This document shows positions 31,798 to 42,481 of a stretch of 64,000 bases of DNA, in pieces (the first letter of the stretch is position 1; every line of letters starts with the position of its first letter). Made by a program: the position numbers and the translations under genes. The notes under the pieces are model-generated. The model saw only the letters and a list, made by a program, of their open reading frames with translations. It was not told the DNA's origin and ran no database searches. Source of the DNA: Boesenbergia rotunda (taxonomy: Eukaryota > Streptophyta > Magnoliopsida > Zingiberales > Zingiberaceae); NCBI GenBank assembly GCA_024364735.1, contig JAGFNQ010004031.1, positions 179,718 to 243,717 on the forward strand. Reading direction: 5' to 3'.

Positions 31798-32954
31798 ACT
31801 TCGGCGACTACCTCCTTCGCCGCCTCTGTCTTTTCCTTATACTTATTCGTCTTTCCCCTTTCCTCCAACCTTCTCCTCTAGTGTCCCAGTGCTCTTTTCA
31901 GGATGCTGCGTGGCTTCCTCACAGCGGAGGCCAAAGAGAGGGCGGTTGCATTTGAGGCGTCCATGATAGCTATGCTATCGGAGCCGCTCCCTAGTCCTCC
32001 TGACAGCGCTCCGCCGGCTGCCCCGGTGCCCCTCTTACCGGTATCAAGCCCTACCCCTGCTTCCTCGGCAGATAAGGGCGAGGAATTAGAGGAGGATACA
32101 TTAGACTCTGACATTGAGGTTTTGGCTACCGATCCTTCCCCTTTGGAGCTCCGTCGTCGGCGGGACCGGTTGTGCGACCGTTTACCTCCTTTTGGGACTA
32201 TGCCCGCCCTTCCTCAAAAGACCCTCTCTTCTTCTTCTGCGGCGAGCCTGCCTGTTTTGCAGGCGCCCATTGCCCCTGCCTTTTCCGCCACAGGGGATGC
32301 CTTGCCTGCGTCTCTTCCAAATCCGATCGTTTCTTTGGGCGAACAGCCGAGCGAGCCTCGTCCTTCGCTTCTGCCAGGAGCTTCAGCTTCCCTGGTATCT
32401 ACACCGCCCGTCCCCGTCTCCTCTGATCCGGGGCACGTTCTTCCAGCAGCTCTTCTTGCTCCCGCTGGCTTGTCTAGCGGGCCGTCTACTGCCCCGTCTC
32501 CTTCTATTCCTAAGAGGACAATCGCTCCTGACCCGATACATCTCGTCCTACCTTCATGAGCTGACCCCTTTGCTGCTTACGAGATTCTGGATCCCGAGCC
32601 ACTAGGATCCGCTCGAGTAGTTCACCTGCATGCCCCCTTGAGTGACCATCTTTACCAAGGTCTCCGGTCCTTCGACTGTCAAGACCCTATCGCTAGAATC
32701 GATGGCCTTGTTGCGGATGCCAGTCGGGTACGTTCCTCTAACGGCTCTCGCTTACTCAGCTTTTCCCGACTAACCCTTCGCTTCTTTCGCAGTTGATCGG
32801 CGCCCTATACGACATGGGCGTTTCCTTTACCGCCCAGAATCGATCCCTGTTGGTGCAGAAAGCACCCAAGTCGAACCTGAGTTTTGATAATGGCAAAAGG
32901 GTTCAAAAGTTAAGGTATAATGTTTATCTAACATGCTACTCAATTGTGCAAGAA

Positions 32955-33235
32955 AAGTCCTAGAGAAGGAATGCTAGGCACCTGGCAAAGGAATGCCAGG
33001 ATACAAAGACCTAGCGAAGGACCGCTGAGCACCTAGCGAAGGGCTGCTAGGAGACGAAGACCTAGCGAAGGACTGCTAGGCACTAGGCGAATGACAGCTT
33101 GGTACTGAAGCCCTAGCGAAGGACTGCTAGGCACCAGGCAAAGGACAGCTTGGGATTGAAGACCTGGCGAAGGAATGCTAGGCACCGGGCAAAGGATAGC
33201 TTGATATCCAAGACCTGGCAAAGGACCGCTGGGCA
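32955..33235. repeat. Degenerate tandem repeats (CTAGCGAAGGACTGCTAGGCA type) in the solo LTR
   Basis: About six variants of a 40-50-bp unit contain GACCTAGCGAAGGA, TGCTAGGCACC and GGCAAAGGA. The related LTR at 51089-52878 has its own set of GTGAGTGAAGCTAGGTCCTAG repeats in the equivalent place. Confidence 0.75.
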
Positions 33236-33509
33236 AAAGTCCAACCGGAGGAGCCGGTTGGCATCAGGTACATTCTCCCGAGAGAAGTAGGTGAAGACGC
33301 GTTCCCCGTCGAGGGAACAATAGGCGTCGGTTCGACCTAGGGCTCCATTTTGGAGGCCCAAAGTCAGAACCAAGACAGCTAAGGCTGTATAAACTAACAT
33401 CTTACTGCTTTATGTTGTTTTGGACTAACCCTGGATGCAGGACCGAAGGAACGAGTGTCTGCAGCTCAGAGAGCCTCAAAGGAGTGAGGCAGCAGCTGTC
33501 CAGGACGCC

Positions 33510-33848
33510 CGGAGTGTCCCGGGCGCCCCCAAGGTGAACACAAAACACATGAAGCAAAGGCAGGCTTCGACAGCTCATGGGCAGGGCGCCCCCGTGCTCC
33601 CGGGCACCACCCATGCTCCAGGGCACCCCCAGCATCCCGGGCGACCCCAGTTGAAGCTAACGAAGCAGAACCCAGCGAAGCCAACGGATAAGAGGAGACT
33701 CGGTCAACCCGGGCGCCCCCAGCGTTCCGGGCGCCCCCGTCAAAGCCTGATCCCGAGTTTTAAGGGATCAGAGCTGACCGAGAGGGAATTGAATCGGCTG
33801 ACACGTGGGGGGGGGGGCGCCCCTGACGTTCCGGGCGCCCCCAGGGGC
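33510..33848. repeat. CCCGGGCGCCCCC-type motif cluster upstream of the TATA box
   Basis: At least six copies of GGGCGCCCCC with flanking CCGG occur, ending right at the TATA box 33849. It is positioned like the CAGTCGACTG array of the intact Sirevirus. Confidence 0.7.
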
Positions 33849-34741
33849 TATAAATAGGCCCTCGACCCCAAGCCTTCCAGCAATCAATTCTTCCAACGCA
33901 TTCATGCTCTTCTGCTCCCGCGCTCGGCTCCGGAAACCTCCCGACTCGAGATACAAGCGCCGACGACGTCCTCCTGCATCAAAAATCCAATCTACACTGG
34001 ACGTCGGTAACAAAGAGCTTTCTTTAAAGTTTACATTACGATACTTGTAATTCAATCTTGTAAACTGGTTTTCCGAAAATATAGAATTGCCCGCAGAAAA
34101 CGGTCAACGACCATGGGCCTTGGAGTAGGAGGCGACCGCGACTCCGAACCAAGTAAAAAACTTGGTGTTTGCGTGTTTGATTTAAATTTCCGCTGCGTAA
34201 TTTCTCTAACTTATTAATCCGAACGTTTTACGATATTCACCCCCTCTATCGTTTCTCTCGATCCAACAATCCCTTCGTCAATCAGAATCCCGAAGGGAGG
34301 CGCTGGAAACCCAACTTCGCTGCACGCAACCGCAGCCACGTGAAGAGGCCTGGAATGCATTGCGCTCTGAGAACGCGGCCCTTTAGGGGCGTGTCGCCTA
34401 TGCCGAGGTGCAGCTTCAGGATCGTCTGTTGGAGCTGAGGCCCAATTGCATCAACAACTTGCTCATTTGGAGCGAAGTGAGCACCAAGCCCGGACCTAGG
34501 AGCTTCAGGCGGCTCAGAGTTGGCCAAGACCCAGGCGGATCTTTTGGAGACCAGCCAGTTGGCTACCACAATGCTCGCCACCCTAAAAGCTAAGGAAGAG
34601 GAACTGGCGGCTTGCCAAAGCGACCTCATGCGGAGGCACAAGCGTCATGAGGCGCAGAAAGCTAGTGCGCAGGCGGCTCACGATGGGCACGGAAAGGCGC
34701 CGGGTGGAGTCTCGTTGCCACCTTCGATGCCTACCCCGTAG

Positions 34742-35599
34742 TTGTAGGTCTGCCCTCTTTTTGTTATCTAATGTAGGCGAGGGTCGAACTGTTAGTTACA
34801 GATGCTGTTTCCCCCTTTTATTGTCTCCTTTCTCTTGTATTTGCACTTATGCATATTTGTTGCTAGAGCGTAAGTGATCAGAATGATGGCGGTGACGACC
34901 GTTCTCTCCTCACGGGGGGGGGGGGGGGGGGGGGCGGCACCCGCTAAGCTAGGGTCGTGGCGTCTTGACCACTCGGGCCTTTAGACATAGGCGGTGTTCC
35001 CTTAGCGCCCCCGACTTGGGTGAGCCCGAAGGGCATCTCAAGCTCAAGCTAGTCCCTTGGACCATTCGAGAGCCCGATGAGGTGTGCTCAGTTAAAGGAT
35101 TGTAGCTTGCGGGGGTTTAGCTGCCCCCCAGCCCGCTTGTGAGTCTAGGGCGATGCGCCCGGTGGAGGTATTGCTTCCTAGTTGAGGGACGAACCAGGAG
35201 CCAATCTCGCTTTCGCCGGATTTGCGAGGCGAGTATAAGAGTGCTAGAATGGAGCTTCCAAGAATGGCAATTACCGCGCATCCATCCTAGAGTCAGCTCG
35301 GGGGTGTAGTCCGAGTGGAATGAGGATGCGGCTCCCCAGCCGAGGAGTTCTTGTGGGCGCCGATCCTTGGGAAAGATTCGCGGAGAGCAGGAATAGGATT
35401 ACCCAGTCGGGTGTCATCTCGAGAAGCCTAGATTGCCAGGCATCCGTCCGAGAACCGCTCCGGGAGAAAGGGCTTGCGTGGGGCAGAATAAGGTCGTTCT
35501 GTCGGGTGACCTCTCGGGCAGCATGGACCACCATGCGTCCGACCGAGAGCCGATCCGAGGGAAGGGCTTGCGCAGGGCAAGAATAAGACCGCTCGGTCG
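34742..35599. other. No gene seen; G/C-rich internal DNA of the Tat element with a 21-G run
   Basis: The only notable feature is an uninterrupted run of 21 G at 34914-34934. Frames on either strand (35271-35690 and others) are shadows of repeat-like text. Confidence 0.5.
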
Positions 35600-36121
35600 G
35601 GCCGAGGCTTCCCAGTCGAGGGCATCTCAGGGAGCGTGGGCCGCCACGCGCCGCCTGAGAGCCTCGCCGAGGCTTCCCGGTCGAGGGCATCTCAGGGAGC
35701 GTGGGCCGCCACGTGCCGCCTGAGAGCCTCGCCGAGGCTTCCCGGTCGAGGGCATCTCAGGGAGCGTGGGCCGCCACGCGCCGCCTGAGAGCCTCGCCGA
35801 GGCTTCCCGGTCAAGGGCATCTCAGGGAGCGTGGGCCGCCACGCGCCGCCTGAGAGCCTCGCCGAGGCTTCCTGGTCGAGGGCATCTCAGGCAGTGTGGG
35901 CCACCACACGCCGCCTGAGAGCCTCGCCGAGGCTTCCCGGTCGAGGGCATCTCAGGGAGCGTGGGCTGCCACGCGCCGCCTGAGAGCCCCGCCGAGGCTT
36001 CCTGGTCGAGGTCATCTCAGGGAGCGTGGGCCGCCACGCGCCGCCTGAGAGCCTCGCCGAGGCTTCCTGGTCGAGGGCATCTCGCCGAGGTTTCCCGGTC
36101 GAGGGCATCTCAGGGAGCGTG
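35600..36121. repeat. About 8 tandem copies of a 65-bp unit (first part)
   Basis: The unit contains GCCTCGCCGAGGCTTCC, GGTCGAGGGCATCTCAGGG and GCGTGGGCCGCCACGCGCC. The array is interrupted by the insertion at 36122 and continues at 40100-40400, about 12-13 copies in all. The minus-strand frames reading MPSTGKPRR are the repeat translated. Confidence 0.92.
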
Positions 36122-38199
36122 TGTTAGTGATATGAGAAAAATGTCCTAAGGCAATCGCCTTATGATTGTAATCATTTATTTTAATAAATGAATATTCATT
36201 ATTTGAGTATACATGTTTATGTATTTGATTGAGATCTTAACTCATTTACTGAATGTCCGCAATACAATTCACAGCATGAGAGAATTTGTGATGAATTTAT
36301 AACTAGTGATTATCTCTACATGTGCAATTGTGAAGTATTGAAATTGTCCCTAGTCGATGAATTGATAAATACGGACACTATCAATTCTATTGAGACTAGC
36401 ATGGGTTATTCTCTAATCAGCTGATTCTCACTGGCTGGTGTTGGTGAGAGCCCTAGAGCCGATCATGTAATGATTGTATGGACTAATTTGTATCATATTC
36501 CTATGTATAAATAAAGGCATGTTTTATGGTTATTATACTTACGTGTATTTGTGCCAATTAGCTAAGTATAATAATGTCCTTGAGTAGAAGGTTCTTATCT
36601 ATATCAATCGATTGGTTGAATCGATAGTGAGATGATATAGAGAACACTACTCTAAATAATTCCTAGTCAAGTATTAACATTCTAGGACAATGTTAATACG
36701 TAGAGGCTAGCATGTAAGTCAACATGATGACTTGATCTCACAAGTCATGGATATAGAGATATCAAGTTGACACATGGGTATGCATTGGAGAATGTATACT
36801 GAATGACCCGCCATGAGAAAGTATCATGGATCGTTATATGAGTGTCATATACTTTCTCATGTGGCTATTAGTATGACTATTAGTCCTTGGACCTGAAGTC
36901 ACCATGGATTCCTACATAAGGAGTTACGTACTTTGGCTTCGTCAAACGTCACCCGTAAATGGGTGGACTATAAAGGCGATTACTGGGTATGTAACAAATT
37001 ATGGAGAGGGATGTGAGTGATGTAGATGGGATCTATCCCTCCTATATGACGGGAGCGATATCGTATTCTTGATAGAGTTAGACCACAAAGTGCATGGCCA
37101 TGCCCAAGTGAGTCAATATGAGATATTGAACTCATTTGATTAGTGTGAGTCTACTTGGAGTTCAAGATATAGATTGACTCGAGGATGACACGGTCTATGC
37201 CTCAATTGAGTCAATCTAGATATCATGGATAGAGGGACATTATCATATATTGTGAGAGTCACAATTATTAGTCACAAGGTGATGTTGGATCTCAACATTC
37301 TTGTAACTTGGGTAGCAATGATGTGTTGCTAGATACCGCTCATTGCTTATGTTTCTAAGAGGTTAGAAGCATTGCCAACGTTACAAGAACCTATAGGGTC
37401 ACACGCAAAGGACAAATAGATGGAGAAAAATTGAAGTCAAGTTTGACTTGACTAAATATGGAAAGTCCATAAAAGGCAAGTTTGACTTGACCTAAATCCA
37501 AATCAAGTTTGACTTGACTTGGTTCCACTTCAAGTTAGACTTGACATGGGAGAAGAAATGGAGTCAAGTTTGACTTGACTATTTATGGAAAGTCCATAAA
37601 AGGCAAGTTTGACTTGACCAAAAACCACCTCACCTTGGATTGACCAAGTGATGACTTGGCTTGGTTTTTGACTAAATGTGTATGCCACATCATTTCCAAG
37701 GTGGTAACCCCTCCCATTTGAATTTGAATTCAAATGGAGGAGGTTATGGCATGATTGGCCGGCCACTTAATGGCCATTAATGGCCATTAAGTGGCCGGCC
37801 ACCAAGAGTAAATAAAAAGGGATTTTGGTTCCCTTTTTTGGTGGTGGCTCTTCTTCTTCCTCTAGAGATTTTCTTTTTGAAGATCTTGCTCTACTTCTCC
37901 TCTTGTCGAAACCGAGAAGGTGCTAGCACACCTAAGGTTTTGATCCATCTATTTTGTTCGCGTGGATACATATAGAGGAGTGTCTGCCTTGATACTCTAC
38001 GAGATCCGGCGGCTTTTGGACAAGCGGGAAAGCGAAGGGCTACGCATCAAGGGTAATGGTTCTATCATGTAGATCTAATGTAGATTTAGTAGTGAAACTC
38101 GTACTCGTAATTTATTTTATGTTCGCACGGATCCCGTGGCCGAACTTTTGGGGTTTCCGCAACGCAAAAAGCGGTTTTTGCGGCCTAGAATTTCTAACA
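36122..38199 (+). repeat. Putative 5' LTR of the derivative
   Basis: This is 2078 bp with TGTTAG..CTAACA ends. It contains a cluster of about six GTCAAGTTTGACTTGAC-type inverted words (37436-37620) and a 46-bp perfect palindrome (37756-37801). Confidence 0.6.
37756..37801. repeat. 46-bp perfect palindrome (GGCCGGCC at both ends)
   Basis: The sequence equals its own reverse complement over 46 bases. It is built of TGGCCGGCCACTTAATGGCC, a TTAA-type centre, and the mirror. A second hairpin with GGCCGGCC arms lies at about 39097-39138. Confidence 0.9.
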
Positions 38200-40099
38200 G
38201 CTGGTGACATTGGGATGTCCGGAGATAAATATGAATGCTAGTTAAGGGAACTAGTTCATTGGAGTGACTGGTTGTAAAACTTCATATGGTAGTCTACATA
38301 TAGATATGTCAATGAAGTTCTTACTATAGCTTAAGTGCGATGTTCCTTTGACTTGCGGTGTTCAAGTCATCTTGGTCATGGAGACTTATACTTTGACATC
38401 TTAAGCAAGCATCTCCTAGGAGGTGTGGACCCAGGATGATTGGGTATAAGCCGAAGTGCCCGAAGATGTTTGAACAGCCTACAAAGGATTCACCACTCCT
38501 TGCGAGGAGATGTATATCCAAGGTCTATCGTCGGATTGTTGCTCGAAGCCTCTGGCCAGAGCATGACATGTTCAGAGTATGAATCTCTTAAATACATGAG
38601 AGTAATTAGAATCCGTAGGATGAGAAAACGTTACTTGGGCTAGGTGTGACGTAGTCAGCCTAGTGGGGATTGACACACATAGACCATGTCCTGAACCAAG
38701 TGGGTATAAGATGGTGAAGGGAAGGGGGCACGATTCATTATAGCTGCTGAAGGGTTTCAAAATTGTTTCTGAGGTCAACCGTTGATCTTTCGATTAATTG
38801 GGGATCATGATGTACTACTAGGTGTCACTCATGATCGTTCTATAATTGATTAGTTATAGACGGCCAACATAAATCGAAAGCCTATTTAGTCACACGCACT
38901 ACGAGTAATCCGAGGGATTTAAAACGAGTTGAAAATTGGATTTTCCAATCAAGAGAGATTAGGTTTGGTTAAGCCAAACGATAAGTCGAATCTGAATTTT
39001 TCAGAGACGCATCGGAAGCGTAAAATGGCTAAGTCTTTTGAAGACTTAATAGATGAATTAAATAAGTTTAATTCATTGGGGGCGTGGCTTGGATGGGCCG
39101 GCCAAAGAGGGTCTCCATCCTCTTTGCTTGGCCGGCCATAACAAAGGGAGAGAACCAAGTTTTTGGTTCAATTTATGAAATAAACCAAGTGTGGTTTGTT
39201 TTATAAAATTATGGATGATATAAATTTTTATACAATAAACCAAGGTTTGGTTTATTTTTCATGGAAATTAAAATGAACCATGGATTAGTTTATTTTATTT
39301 TATAAAATCAATTATGGATTGATTTACTATGATAAGAAAATTTATTCCATAAGAAAAAAGGAGACTTGGTCAATTTTATCATGAATTAAAATATGATAAA
39401 ACTTGACATGATGGAATAAGTCTCTTTTTTGAGAGGCTTGATGGTTGAGAGGCCACTATATAGAGTACCCAAGGCAAGGCTTGAAAAATAATCGAAGTAT
39501 TCTTGCCTGAGCTCTCTCCCTCTCCTCCCTTCTTCCTCTTGGCCGGCCACAAGGTTCTTCTCCCTTCTTCTTGCCGTGAGCACAAGGAGAAGCACCGAGG
39601 TGACGAAGTTCTTCCGTTGGGACGATCTTCCTCTCCAGCCATCATTACCTTGGGATTGGGCGCAAGTCATCTTCCTCCTTCTCGCCGGAATTGTGATTCC
39701 GGCCAACCTTGGTAGTGAGTTTTTCGATGTGATTACTTCTCTCTTGGTTTTTCTTGTCGCGTTCTCGGAGAATCTAGTAGTTCTCGAGAACACGAAACTC
39801 GTGACTTTGCGAAGTCATCCCGAAGATACTCGGTGTGGACGCGAATAGAGGCGGAGCTTCCAAGGGACGGTTACGGTTGGATCTCGTCCCTTCCTTCGAG
39901 TTACGCGAGGTAATACGTAAATTAGTTTATGTTTCTGCAAAATTATAAATATATGATCATGTCTACACAAGATAAAGTTGCATGCTTAGATGTGTGGTTA
40001 AATAATTTGAGAAATTATTTATGTTAAATCTTCCGCTGCACGTAATTAATTTTAAAATTACGAACCCGCATCCATGTCAACATGCACCCAGTCCCAACA

Positions 40100-40400
40100 G
40101 CGTGGGCCGCCACGCGCCGCCTGAGAGCCTCGCCGAGGCTTCCCGGTCGAGGGCATGTCAGGGAACGTGGGCCGCCACGCGCCGCCTGAGAGCCTCGCCG
40201 AGGCTTCCCGGTGGAGGGCATCTCAGGGAGCGTGGGCCGCCACGCGTTTCTGAGAGACTCGCCGAGGCTTCCCGGTCGAGGGCATCTCAGGGAGCGTGGG
40301 CTGCCACGCGCCGCCTGAGAGCCTCACCGAGGCTTCCCGTTCGAGGGCATCTCAGGGAGCATGGGCCGCCACGCGCCGTCTGAGAGCCTCGCCGAGGAAA
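40100..40400. repeat. 65-bp tandem array, second part (about 4.6 copies)
   Basis: This continues the array at 35600-36121 beyond the inserted element and uses the same unit. One copy lacks part of the CGCCGCC segment near 40241. Confidence 0.9.
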
Positions 40401-40839
40401 ATGAAGCAACGACTGTTTCTCCAGAAAACCATCCTTGAGGGGCGCACAAAATAGATGAGATATATCCAGAAGACCCGATTTCTGACACTCCGCGAATGTA
40501 TAAGATATATCCAGATTTCAAATATGGGATGCGTGAATAAGCTGTATCTTGAAGGCCGGACCATAGAGATGCATAGAATATACTAGGTGTCTAGAAGGCC
40601 AGACATCAGATGCGCAGAAAATGTAGCATACATCCTTTCCCTTATCCAACTGGCCCTTTCCGCCTTGCTAGAAAAAGAACAACTCAAGGACTGCCCTGAG
40701 AGGGTTTACCATGAGGCCTCCGGAGTCAGATGAAGAGAGGCTCGCATTCCCAAGGAGCGCTAACCGTCAAAACCCAGATGGATCTCCCATCTCCACTTCC
40801 GATCAGGCTGCTGTTGTGCCCTCCTTCTAGCGCCGTATT
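40401..40839 (-). other. 5' untranslated region and primer-site candidate of the second Tat element
   Basis: No gene is present. On the minus strand the LTR end GGATCA is followed by AATACGGCGCTAGAAGGAGG (about 40820-40839). This resembles the GGCGC..-type primer sites of Tat-like gypsy elements rather than the initiator-Met type; the exact tRNA cannot be assigned by eye. A duplicated AGATATATCCAGA word occurs near 40460 and 40505. Confidence 0.5.
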
Positions 40840-41853
40840 TGATCCTGTCGCGAAGTGGGGTGGCGGTCCCATGGGACAGACGGGCCTCCCGGGTGGCACG
40901 AGCCGACGAAGTGGCCGGGTGTGGATCGCGCCTTGTCACGCCCCTGCAAAAGAGCGACCATTAGTGAACCCGCCAGGGAAATCCCCGGTCAGGCACTCCG
41001 ACGATCAAGTCAGTCTCCAAGGACTGATGAGGGAAAACTGAATTGAAATGAGGCAAGGGATGCGAGAACTCGCGCGCGCGTACCTGCGGTAGGGGGAGTG
41101 CCAAGCCTATATAACCGGGGGAGCTGACAACCCTTGTTTGTACTGACGGGACAAGAGTGTGGTAGCTTGTCAGCTCGCATGGAGCACTGAAGGGCGGCGC
41201 AGCATGGCGCGAGGTTCTCAAGCAGTACGTGAGTACTGGGTGCGCAGTACGAGGGTACTGGATGGGCGGATTAACCGCGCAGGGATGTCAGAGGTGGATA
41301 AGGCATGAGGAACCCCGTTAGCAGGGTCGTACCCTGGATGTAATGATGTGAGGGGGCGTAGGGGCGGGACAATCCGTACCCCGAGCGGCGACTGGAGGGT
41401 CCAAGTGCTGAGGACCGAGTCGGGTAAGGACCAGTGAGCGTTGGCAGCCACGCGTCCGACTGGTAGAGAGGGAGCGCAGGGTACATCCTGGGTCGGGGGT
41501 TACCGCGGGCTGTTTACTTGATCCAAGTTGGATATCCAGTCTGTGTGATGGTAGGAGAAAGAGAGTATGGATAACTACTCGCCTGACTGTGGCACCCGAC
41601 CCCGCTCTAGGTCGGAGTAGGGTCGAGGAGTGTGGACAACCAGGAGTTTGTCTAGTTGGGTGGTAGGAGAACGGCCCGACCGCCCTCATCGGTGGCCCGC
41701 TGAACCCCACCTTCCCTCCTTTCTTTGGAGGGGCTCACAGGCACGGGGACCTACCCGTCGATTCTACTGCTGACCTGTCTACTAAGTCTTCTCGGCGCCA
41801 GGCTAGCTGGTGGGGCCGGCCTATGTCCCTACCCGTAGGCAAGACCGGGATCA
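40840..41853 (-). repeat. 5' LTR of the second Tat-like element
   Basis: The LTR is 1014 bp, minus strand, reading TGATCC..GGATCA in both directions as the terminal inverted hexamer. A TATA box sits on the minus strand near 41108-41116. It is collinear with 26818-27830. Confidence 0.85.
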
Positions 41854-42094
41854 ATATATATATATATATATATATAGTCAGAGAGAAAAATATATTTTGG
41901 ATACTAAATTGGTTCTGATACCAAACTTTTAAAAAATCTTTTTTATCACAAAATTAACACTTTAGTTTTTATTTTAATCCACTGTTTACCTTTGCTATAT
42001 ATATATATATATATATATATATAACCGTAAATTTCTTCTTGAACAAGTTGGAAGCTCCCCAAATTGCAGTCACAAACAAAGTCGACGCCCTCGC
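41854..42094. other. AT-rich spacer with two (TA)n tracts
   Basis: (TA)n lies at 41854-41875 and 41995-42023. No gene is seen. Confidence 0.6.
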
Positions 42095-42481
42095 TAGGGA
42101 TGACAATGGGTTAGGATCGGGTCAGATTATATATCCTTCGTGCCCATACCCATTGGGTATTAGAAATCCATCTAAATACTCATACCTATTAAATGATTAG
42201 ATATCTTGTATATTAATAATTTTTTCTCTTTTAATCTAACTATATCATTCAACAAAAGTGCATTAGAATTAATATCATATTTAAAAAATATATATAATAT
42301 AACCTATTCTTAATATAACACAAATTATTAGTGGATTTTGAGGAATTTTTTTTTAATATATATTTTTTATTTAATTGGATATTCGGGTTGGATATCGGAT
42401 ATCGATAGTCCCTCTATACTCTTCTCCATTTAGGTCGGATATCAGATCCTCCGTCGGATTCGTAAGAAATTGCTATCCCTA
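42095..42481. mobile_element. hAT-type MITE (non-autonomous)
   Basis: A 387-bp AT-rich element starts TAGGGATGACAAT and ends ATTGCTATCCCTA (imperfect inverted repeats). The flanks GCCCTCGC and GCTGTCGC match at 6 of 8 bases, the TSD length of hAT elements. Internal text such as GGGTATTAG and GGATATCGGATATCG fits the hAT-like MITEs that start (C/T)AGGGATG(G/A)CAAT in plants. Confidence 0.55.

Larger units (their letters stand above)
32848..34268 (+). mobile_element. Solo LTR, Sirevirus type
   Basis: This is a 1421-bp sequence starting TGTTGGTGCAG and ending CGATCCAACA, with an exact TSD ATCCC on both sides. It has a TATA box (TATAAATA, 33849-33856), a CTATCG..TTCACCCC-type end close to other Sirevirus LTRs here, and no internal coding region. 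Solo LTRs arise by recombination between the two LTRs of a full element. Frames inside (33033-33400, 33402-33857 and others) are not genes. Confidence 0.85.
31903..34741 (+). pseudogene. Tat antisense gene aORF-B, interrupted by a solo LTR
   Basis: Exon 1 opens at ATG 31903 (MLRGFLTAEAKERAVAFEAS), is Pro/Ser/Ala-rich, and has one TGA near 32557. It then reads the block shared with the composite copy: DPIHLVLPS, ADPFAAYE, ARVVHLHAPLSDHLYQGLR and DPIAR. A GT-AG intron fits 32728-32792. Exon 2 begins LIGALYDMGVSFTAQNRS and is cut at 32847 by the solo LTR 32848-34268, with TSD ATCCC at 32843-32847 and 34269-34273. The coiled coil resumes after 34273 (ESRREALETQLR), with a stop TAG near 34384, and runs to TAG 34739-34741. 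The N-terminal part differs strongly from the composite copy, while the LHLVLPS-to-LYQGLR block is conserved. Function is unknown. Confidence 0.6.
36122..40099 (+). mobile_element. LTR-retrotransposon derivative with mismatched ends, no coding capacity
   Basis: An exact TSD GCGTG (36117-36121 and 40100-40104) proves a single insertion of 3978 bp into the 65-bp tandem array. The left part, 36122-38199, looks like a complete LTR with perfect inverted ends TGTTAG..CTAACA, followed by GCTGGTGACATTGG, perhaps a ruined primer site. The right end (..CTTCCGCTGC..CCCAACA) is of the same general type but does not match the left LTR. No gag or pol motif was seen. It may be a non-autonomous or recombinant copia-type element. 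Small frames inside (38056-38241, 39386-39848 and others) lack domains. Confidence 0.7.
26818..41853 (-). mobile_element. Tat-like Ty3/gypsy element without gag-pol, carrying two antisense genes
   Basis: On the minus strand the 5' LTR is 40840-41853 and the 3' LTR is 26818-27830 (1014 and 1013 bp, TGATCC..GGATCA ends, the outer end at 26818 mutated to TA). Flanks are ATATA on both sides, but both lie in TA-rich DNA, so the TSD is weak evidence. A primer-site candidate and a polypurine tract are in the right places. After removing two nested insertions (32848-34268 and 36122-40099) the internal region is about 7.6 kb and holds two plus-strand genes plus tandem repeats. No gag, protease, RT, RNase H or integrase motif was found on either strand. 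It would depend on another element for movement. Confidence 0.75.

Noticed and set aside
31018..36121. CRISPR-like array
   Set aside because: Units are contiguous tandem repeats without unique spacers, in a plant genome.
36122..40099. A complete autonomous retrotransposon
   Set aside because: No gag, protease, integrase, reverse transcriptase or RNase H motif could be read in any frame and the termini do not match.
35271..40383. Repeated MPSTGKPRR / RASPRLPG proteins
   Set aside because: Translations of the 65-bp tandem repeat, split by an inserted LTR unit.
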